Shown: positions 22,678-25,510 of the stretch, piece after piece
How the letters are laid out: each line of letters opens with the position of its first letter
How positions within the stretch are numbered: position 1 is the stretch's first letter
Notes under the pieces: model-generated
What the model saw: the letters and a program-made list of their open reading frames with translations, nothing else
Databases searched by the model: none
Told to the model about the DNA's origin: nothing
Virus record (IMG/VR): IMGVR_UViG_3300007229_000074
Location: 1-25,510 of that record
Source of the DNA: a virus
DNA: 25,510 nucleotides
Strand: one strand, 5' to 3'
Made by a program: the position numbers and the translations under genes

Positions 22678-22890
22678 ATGACGTTAGAAAAATGGCGAGT
22701 GAGGAAAAAATTGAGTTACGGTAAGCTGGCAAAGTTGCTTGGTGCATCTCATGCAAGCGTTGTATCTCGATGGTGTCGGGATATTGACGATAAGGATCGG
22801 ATGATACCGAAGCCCTCATACATGAATCAGATTTATAGGCTAACCGATGGCAGTGTCCAACCGAACGACTTCTACCTACGGCGAGATTGA
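22678..22890 (+). CDS. Cro/repressor-like HTH regulator
   Basis: 70-residue protein. MTLEKWRVRKKLSYGKLAKL, then LGASHASVVSRWCRDI is an XRE/YdaS-like helix-turn-helix at the N-terminus, and the C-terminus (IYRLTDGSVQPNDFYLRRD) resembles the tail of small phage Cro/CI-like regulators. ATG with GAGG 6 bases upstream. It is the first gene right of the divergent promoter, so it is the natural candidate to bind the palindromic operator beside it. Repressor versus activator cannot be told. Confidence 0.72.
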   Translation: MTLEKWRVRKKLSYGKLAKLLGASHASVVSRWCRDIDDKDRMIPKPSYMNQIYRLTDGSVQPNDFYLRRD

Positions 22891-23290
22891 GGACCAGGTA
22901 CATCTTCGGGTTATTAAGTGGCTGAATGCCGTGCTACCTGGCGAGACCCTGATTCATCATTCCCCCAATGAGGGGAAGCGGCATATCAATTTCAAAACCA
23001 AGTTGAAAAGGATGGGCACCCAATCGGGATGGCCCGACCTGGAGTTATTCGTGCCTGACTCTGCCTTTTTGCCTGGCGTTTGCCCTCGCCCTATTTTCCT
23101 GGAGCTGAAGCGCACGAAGGGCGGCCGACTGTCGGAGTCACAGACGGCTCTCTCTGAGCGATTCATTGGCTTGGGTATGCACTGGCACTGCTGTAACAGC
23201 GCTCGTGCTGTGAGGGCGGCTCTGCTGCCTCTGGTGACTATCCAGGAAGGTGAGCACTCGGACAGTCTGCTGGAGGACTTCAAGTGCTGA
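22847..23290 (+). CDS. VRR-NUC nuclease (PD-(D/E)XK)
   Basis: 147-residue nuclease. YGEIEDQVHLRVIKWL opens the domain; GTQSGWPDLEL gives Asp64 and FLELKRTKGGRLSESQ gives Glu86-x-Lys88 and Gln99, the pattern of the VRR-NUC family. The family includes FAN1 and many phage proteins that act on branched or flapped DNA, for example Holliday-junction resolution. ATG 22847 overlaps the HTH gene by 44 bases; a GTG two codons later is an alternative. Cotranscribed with the HTH regulator; likely serves recombination and packaging of replicative DNA. Confidence 0.85.
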   Translation: MAVSNRTTSTYGEIEDQVHLRVIKWLNAVLPGETLIHHSPNEGKRHINFKTKLKRMGTQSGWPDLELFVPDSAFLPGVCPRPIFLELKRTKGGRLSESQTALSERFIGLGMHWHCCNSARAVRAALLPLVTIQEGEHSDSLLEDFKC

Positions 23291-23470
23291 ACGGATTAAA
23301 TAAATAACTTGACAGGATTTTGGCTGCTCGTTACGCTCCGCTTGCGGTTAACAAAACAGCTATAGCTTAGCCCTCTTAGCTAACATCAAACTAAACAAAC
23401 AAAAACAAATAGTCTTAAGCTAAGCGATGCTAAGCGTTAGCTCTAAGCTAAAGCTAAGCAATGCTAAGCA
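23291..23470. other. AT-rich noncoding region, candidate replication origin
   Basis: 180 bases without a supported gene between the convergent nuclease and early genes. It holds an A-rich stretch (23387-23410), a TTGACA box (23309-23314) with only a weak -10 (TACGCT at 23332), an inverted GCTTAGC (23365-23371) and the iteron pair listed separately. The combination of iterons and an AT-rich unwinding-like stretch suggests an origin; no direct proof. Confidence 0.35.
23419..23442. repeat. Iteron-like 24-base repeat, copy 1
   Basis: A 24-base unit containing GCTAAGC twice and ending TTAGCT. It differs from copy 2 at only two positions (G here, A there, each following GCTAAGC). The copies are 34 bases apart start to start. 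Confidence 0.7.
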
Positions 23471-23476
23471 TTAGCT
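23453..23476. repeat. Iteron-like 24-base repeat, copy 2
   Basis: Second copy of the unit at 23419. Here the A variants create the palindrome AATGCTAAGCATT (arms AATGCT/AGCATT). Its last bases include the stop codon of the neighbouring minus-strand gene. Confidence 0.7.
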
Positions 23477-23638
23477 AGGATTTTTTGTCCAAAATGAAAA
23501 GCCATAGCGCTCAGCACCTCGCATATACCTGCGAAGCGTCGTAATGCTGACCCCTAAATCTTGGGCTATCCATTCGTAAGAAACAGAAATGCCGCGCAGC
23601 TCGAAAGCATACGCGACCTGCTCAATTGTTAGCCTCAC
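23471..23638 (-). CDS. Small helix-turn-helix protein
   Basis: 55-residue protein from a GTG that shares a base with the upstream TAG (TAGTG). RLTIEQVAYAFELRGISVSY, then EWIAQDLGVSITTLRRYMRG is a clear helix-turn-helix of the resolvase/AraC-like type, ending GFSFWTKNPS. There is no strong Shine-Dalgarno sequence, so it probably depends on translational coupling. Its stop lies inside iteron copy 2. It may bind the adjacent repeats as a replication or regulatory factor (inference). Confidence 0.65.
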   Translation of the reverse strand: MRLTIEQVAYAFELRGISVSYEWIAQDLGVSITTLRRYMRGAERYGFSFWTKNPS

Positions 23639-23832
23639 TAATTAACCCTTATCGGTTTGATGACGACCGGCGCCCATTGATGGAACCGACCCTCGATCAT
23701 GTCTGATTGTAAGCGACTGAGTAGCGCCGCCTGACTTGCTTCGTTGTGGCTCTCGGCCTCCACGTAATGGATGGAGCGCGTGAGTCTGTTGCTGACTTGG
23801 GTAAGCGTTACCCGATAGGCTCGTTTAGTCAT
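23638..23832 (-). CDS. Hypothetical small early protein
   Basis: 64-residue protein beginning MTKRAYRVTLTQVSNRLTRS. ATG 23832 overlaps the preceding stop (ATGA), with GGAGG about 10 bases upstream; a longer frame start at 23868 overlaps the neighbour. The pattern Y-R-V-T-L ... YVEAESHNEASQAALLSRL is a ferredoxin-like beta-alpha-beta seen in many small phage early proteins that reshape host metabolism, but no function is assigned. Confidence 0.6.
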   Translation of the reverse strand: MTKRAYRVTLTQVSNRLTRSIHYVEAESHNEASQAALLSRLQSDMIEGRFHQWAPVVIKPIRVN

Positions 23833-24026
23833 TGCAGTAAATCCTCCAGATCGATTTGTTCGGGGCACTCACAGTCGAATATTTCGAAGCCGCAAGTGTG
23901 GCAGTGGGTAAAGCCAAGATCCTGCTGGACCTCGGCTGGCTTGTCTTGCTCCAGGCTTTCGGCAATCGCTGCGCGGTGAATCTTAAGGCGCAGCTCTTGC
24001 TCTCGCAGGCTTAGTATCCCAGCCAT
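23829..24026 (-). CDS. Small CxxC/CxC putative zinc-binding protein
   Basis: 65-residue protein beginning MAGILSLREQELRLKIHRAA. The ATG at 24026 has GGGAGG 7 bases upstream. After a helical half, FTHCHTCGFEIFDCECP gives four Cys and one His in a compact cluster suited to zinc. The tail is acidic (IDLEDLLQ). A host-targeting early protein is plausible; function unknown. Confidence 0.6.
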   Translation of the reverse strand: MAGILSLREQELRLKIHRAAIAESLEQDKPAEVQQDLGFTHCHTCGFEIFDCECPEQIDLEDLLQ

Positions 24027-24169
24027 TCTAAAACCTCCCGTGAGTTGTAGTGCGCGGAATCTCCGCATTCTTCGATAAACTCCGCGATATCTATGCCGTG
24101 GTTCTCGACTTCGCGGAATGCTTGGCGACGAGTGATATTCTCGCCGGTCATGGCCTGCTCGTATGTCAT
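24011..24169 (-). CDS. Short early protein (52 residues)
   Basis: 52-residue protein beginning MTYEQAMTGENITRRQAFRE and continuing VENHGIDIAEFIEEC, ending REVLEWLGY. The ATG overlaps the preceding stop as ATGA, and its stop lies 16 bases inside the next gene. The TRRQAFREVE..GID pattern recurs, in my recollection, in small early proteins of other phages. Alpha-helical, acidic. Function unknown. Confidence 0.65.
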   Translation of the reverse strand: MTYEQAMTGENITRRQAFREVENHGIDIAEFIEECGDSAHYNSREVLEWLGY

Positions 24170-24591
24170 GCTGCACGCTCCTGCTCACGCTCGATGATCT
24201 CGCCGCAGGTGTACTGCAGTTGGTGCCAGTGAATGCCTAGCAGGTCCAGCTCGTCATCCATGCGCTGCATGATGTCCTGGACGCGCTCGGGGTAAGCGTC
24301 CACCAGGGCGTGCGCTGTGATATAGGAATCCTGGCAATGCAGGATGTCGCGGGGTCTTAGGCTGCCGCGCTGTTCCCAGGCTGTACGCATATGGTTAACC
24401 ACGAAGTAGTCAGCGACCAGGCTAATCGGGTCCGCCTTGAGATCAAACGGCGCGGCGTTGTTCATAGTGCGCTGTAGCTTGCGCTGGTAGTCGTGCATAT
24501 CGCGGATGTAATCGCGGCTGCCTACGTGTCGCAGCTCGTGAAGCTCGCCCATGGCTGCGCGGATTGCTTTCTTGATTTGTGTTTTTGTCAT
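24166..24591 (-). CDS. Hypothetical early protein
   Basis: 141-residue protein beginning MTKTQIKKAIRAAMGELHEL. The ATG at 24591 follows GGGAG by about 9 bases; the frame is open farther upstream but that part is low in plausibility. Helical, His-rich (HELRHVGSRDYIRDMHDY, then GIHWHQLQY), without a recognised catalytic motif. It overlaps the next gene by 4 bases. Confidence 0.6.
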   Translation of the reverse strand: MTKTQIKKAIRAAMGELHELRHVGSRDYIRDMHDYQRKLQRTMNNAAPFDLKADPISLVADYFVVNHMRTAWEQRGSLRPRDILHCQDSYITAHALVDAYPERVQDIMQRMDDELDLLGIHWHQLQYTCGEIIEREQERAA

Positions 24592-24672
24592 TTTTAAAAC
24601 TCCCGTTGTTACGGTGGATTCCGTATACGCCTCGCGGCGTTTCGCCTGGTATCCGCCCAGGCTCATCAGTAC

Positions 24673-24694
24673 GGTAAGGGCCGCTTATGCGGCC
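24673..24694 (-). repeat. 3'-end hairpin repeat, copy 1
   Basis: A 22-base element including the perfect hairpin GGCCGC-TTAT-GCGGCC, with the TAA stop of the adjacent minus-strand gene in its loop. An identical copy is at 24922-24943. No T-run follows, so it is not a classical terminator. Confidence 0.75.
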
Positions 24695-24897
24695 TGTTTG
24701 ATTTGCTTTGCCATGATCTTGCCGAGGTAGTATTCCTGACGATCAAACAGCTCGTTGATCTCATCGCTTACTGCATGAAGCGTAGCAACGTGCTCTGCGT
24801 CGTTGAAGTCAGTGCAATCAGCTAGTAGTGCTCGGCTCTCAATAAGCTCGGCTAGTTGCTTGGCGATGTTGGTTACGATCTCGAGGTCTGTGTACAT
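24685..24897 (-). CDS. Hypothetical small early protein
   Basis: 70-residue helical protein beginning MYTDLEIVTNIAKQLAELIE. AAGGGA lies about 7 bases before the ATG. Its C-terminal Ala-Ala-stop codons form part of the repeated hairpin. No domain recognised. Confidence 0.6.
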   Translation of the reverse strand: MYTDLEIVTNIAKQLAELIESRALLADCTDFNDAEHVATLHAVSDEINELFDRQEYYLGKIMAKQIKQAA

Positions 24898-24921
24898 GTC
24901 TTTATCCCTTGGTTAGTAGTT

Positions 24922-24943
24922 GGTAAGGGCCGCTTATGCGGCC
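24922..24943 (-). repeat. 3'-end hairpin repeat, copy 2
   Basis: Identical to the element at 24673-24694, again spanning the stop codon of the upstream minus-strand gene and ending just before the next gene's leader. Confidence 0.75.
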
Positions 24944-25191
24944 GTGTTGAATGCTTTTTTGAGGCGGCGCGTTGTGGCTGCTTCCAGGTTGATGCCGTAG
25001 CGGTCCAGCATCTCGGCTTCGATAGCTTGGCGATGTCTTGCCTGCGCCTTGAAAATGCTACGCACTGCTTCGTCGTCGGTCTCTAGCCACTTCTGGAAAA
25101 ATCGGTCTTCGCTGCTGGCGGTTAGCCTGTGCTCGATAATCAAGTCTGCGATGTGCTCTTGTTGAATTGCGTTGGGTGTGATGCGTGTCAT
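24934..25191 (-). CDS. Hypothetical early protein, first of leftward early run
   Basis: 85-residue helical protein beginning MTRITPNAIQQEHIADLIIE. GGGAGG lies 7 bases before the ATG. Charged, with a basic tail (TTRRLKKAFNTAA). It is the promoter-proximal gene behind the operator-containing leader. No recognised domain. Confidence 0.6.
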   Translation of the reverse strand: MTRITPNAIQQEHIADLIIEHRLTASSEDRFFQKWLETDDEAVRSIFKAQARHRQAIEAEMLDRYGINLEAATTRRLKKAFNTAA

Positions 25192-25510
25192 GTCGTCGCC
25201 TCCCGTGGCGTTGTTGTGTTGACGGGATCTATAGAATCACACCCTGACGCGTTACGTCAAGGGGTAGGGTTAAACGCGTGACAATTGTGACAGTCCATAG
25301 GCTTATTAGCTTAGCTAAGCGGTTTAAAGGGGTAGGCGGTAGGGTTGCACCAGGTGAGCTGCTAGCGTTTACCCAGGGCGATTGTGCGCAGTTCTAGGGC
25401 TATGCCAGGGGATGAGCTGCACCAGGGGATGGGTTGTGGGACGGTACCCATAGCCTCAGTCTGTCAGTGCTCGCGCGTACGATCCTCTCGACGCGACGTG
25501 TGTGCATGTG
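25192..25510. other. Noncoding leader/intergenic region
   Basis: No supported gene. It contains operator copy 2, a perfect 12-base palindrome GCTTAGCTAAGC (25309-25320) made from the same 7-mer as the 23.4 kb iterons, two CCAGGGGATG repeats (25405-25414, 25422-25431) and GGGGTAGG twice (25260 and 25329 regions). The right edge of the window cuts this region. Confidence 0.6.
25242..25260 (-). promoter_or_regulatory. Operator copy 2 with -35-like box
   Basis: On the minus strand TTGACGTAACGCGTCAGGG matches copy 1 at 15 of 19 positions and keeps TGAC-N7-GTCA. TTGACG could be a -35 box for the leftward early genes; the following ATTCTATAG is also shared in part with copy 1 (ATTCTAT), but its -10 spacing is not ideal. 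Confidence 0.55.

Noticed and set aside
22514-22903. 129-residue minus-strand ORF across the divergent promoter
   Set aside because: It covers both promoters, the operator and the HTH gene on the other strand, has no ribosome site and no recognisable protein features.
23365-23476. CRISPR-like array
   Set aside because: Only two 24-base units, almost no spacer, and the unit itself is internally repetitive; iterons are a better description.
24673-24694. Rho-independent terminator
   Set aside because: The hairpin is strong, but no T-rich tract follows on the minus strand.

Overview
The window is part of a tailed-phage genome that looks podovirus-like. It shows dense, overlapping genes, a T7-type tail/ejection module, tailspikes, a lysis cassette and a replication/recombination block. 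No integrase, terminase, portal, capsid, polymerase, tRNA or CRISPR array is visible. The small basic genes and the HTH-metallophosphoesterase gene resemble those I associate with marine proteobacterial phages, but the host is not determinable here.

Layout. (1) 1-9478, plus strand: virion genes. These are a tail tubular/nozzle protein open at the left edge, a small internal virion protein, and three large proteins likely to form the DNA-ejection apparatus. (2) 9481-14872, plus: a receptor-binding cassette. It has a T7-fibre-anchored pectate-lyase tailspike, a predicted cysteine peptidase of the bacterial transglutaminase-like type, a second pectate-lyase tailspike, a fibre with a self-cleaving S74 chaperone domain, and a small beta-rich protein. 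(3) 14874-16709, plus: a lysis region with an XhlA-like membrane protein, a three-TM holin, two small basic proteins, a GH24 lysozyme and a DUF6321-like basic protein. Inside the last gene sits an out-of-frame membrane ORF with its own Shine-Dalgarno sequence. (4) 16711-22562, minus: HTH-metallophosphoesterase, several small DNA-binding proteins, a possible ssDNA-binding protein, an ERF annealing protein, a PD-(D/E)XK exonuclease, a DpdA-like (TGT-superfamily) transglycosylase, and a tiny tunnelling-fold protein with QueF-like motifs. (5) 22563-22677: a divergent promoter with a palindromic operator, driving region 4 leftward and an HTH regulator plus VRR-NUC nuclease rightward. (6) 23291-23470: AT-rich noncoding DNA with iteron-like repeats. 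(7) 23471-25191, minus: a translationally coupled run of small early genes, including two too short for most gene callers. (8) 25192-25510: a noncoding leader with a second copy of the operator.

How the parts fit. The same operator (TGAC-N7-GTCA with a shared core) sits in the two promoter regions, so one regulator, plausibly the HTH protein at 22678, may coordinate both early blocks. The exonuclease, ERF protein, nuclease and metallophosphoesterase form a recombination/replication toolkit. The most exciting element is the coupled pair at 21562-22562. A DpdA-like base-exchange enzyme follows an 83-residue T-fold protein by a TAGTG overlap, which predicts replacement of guanine in phage DNA by a 7-deazaguanine made from a host precursor, probably as anti-restriction protection. 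That function is inference from motifs and adjacency.
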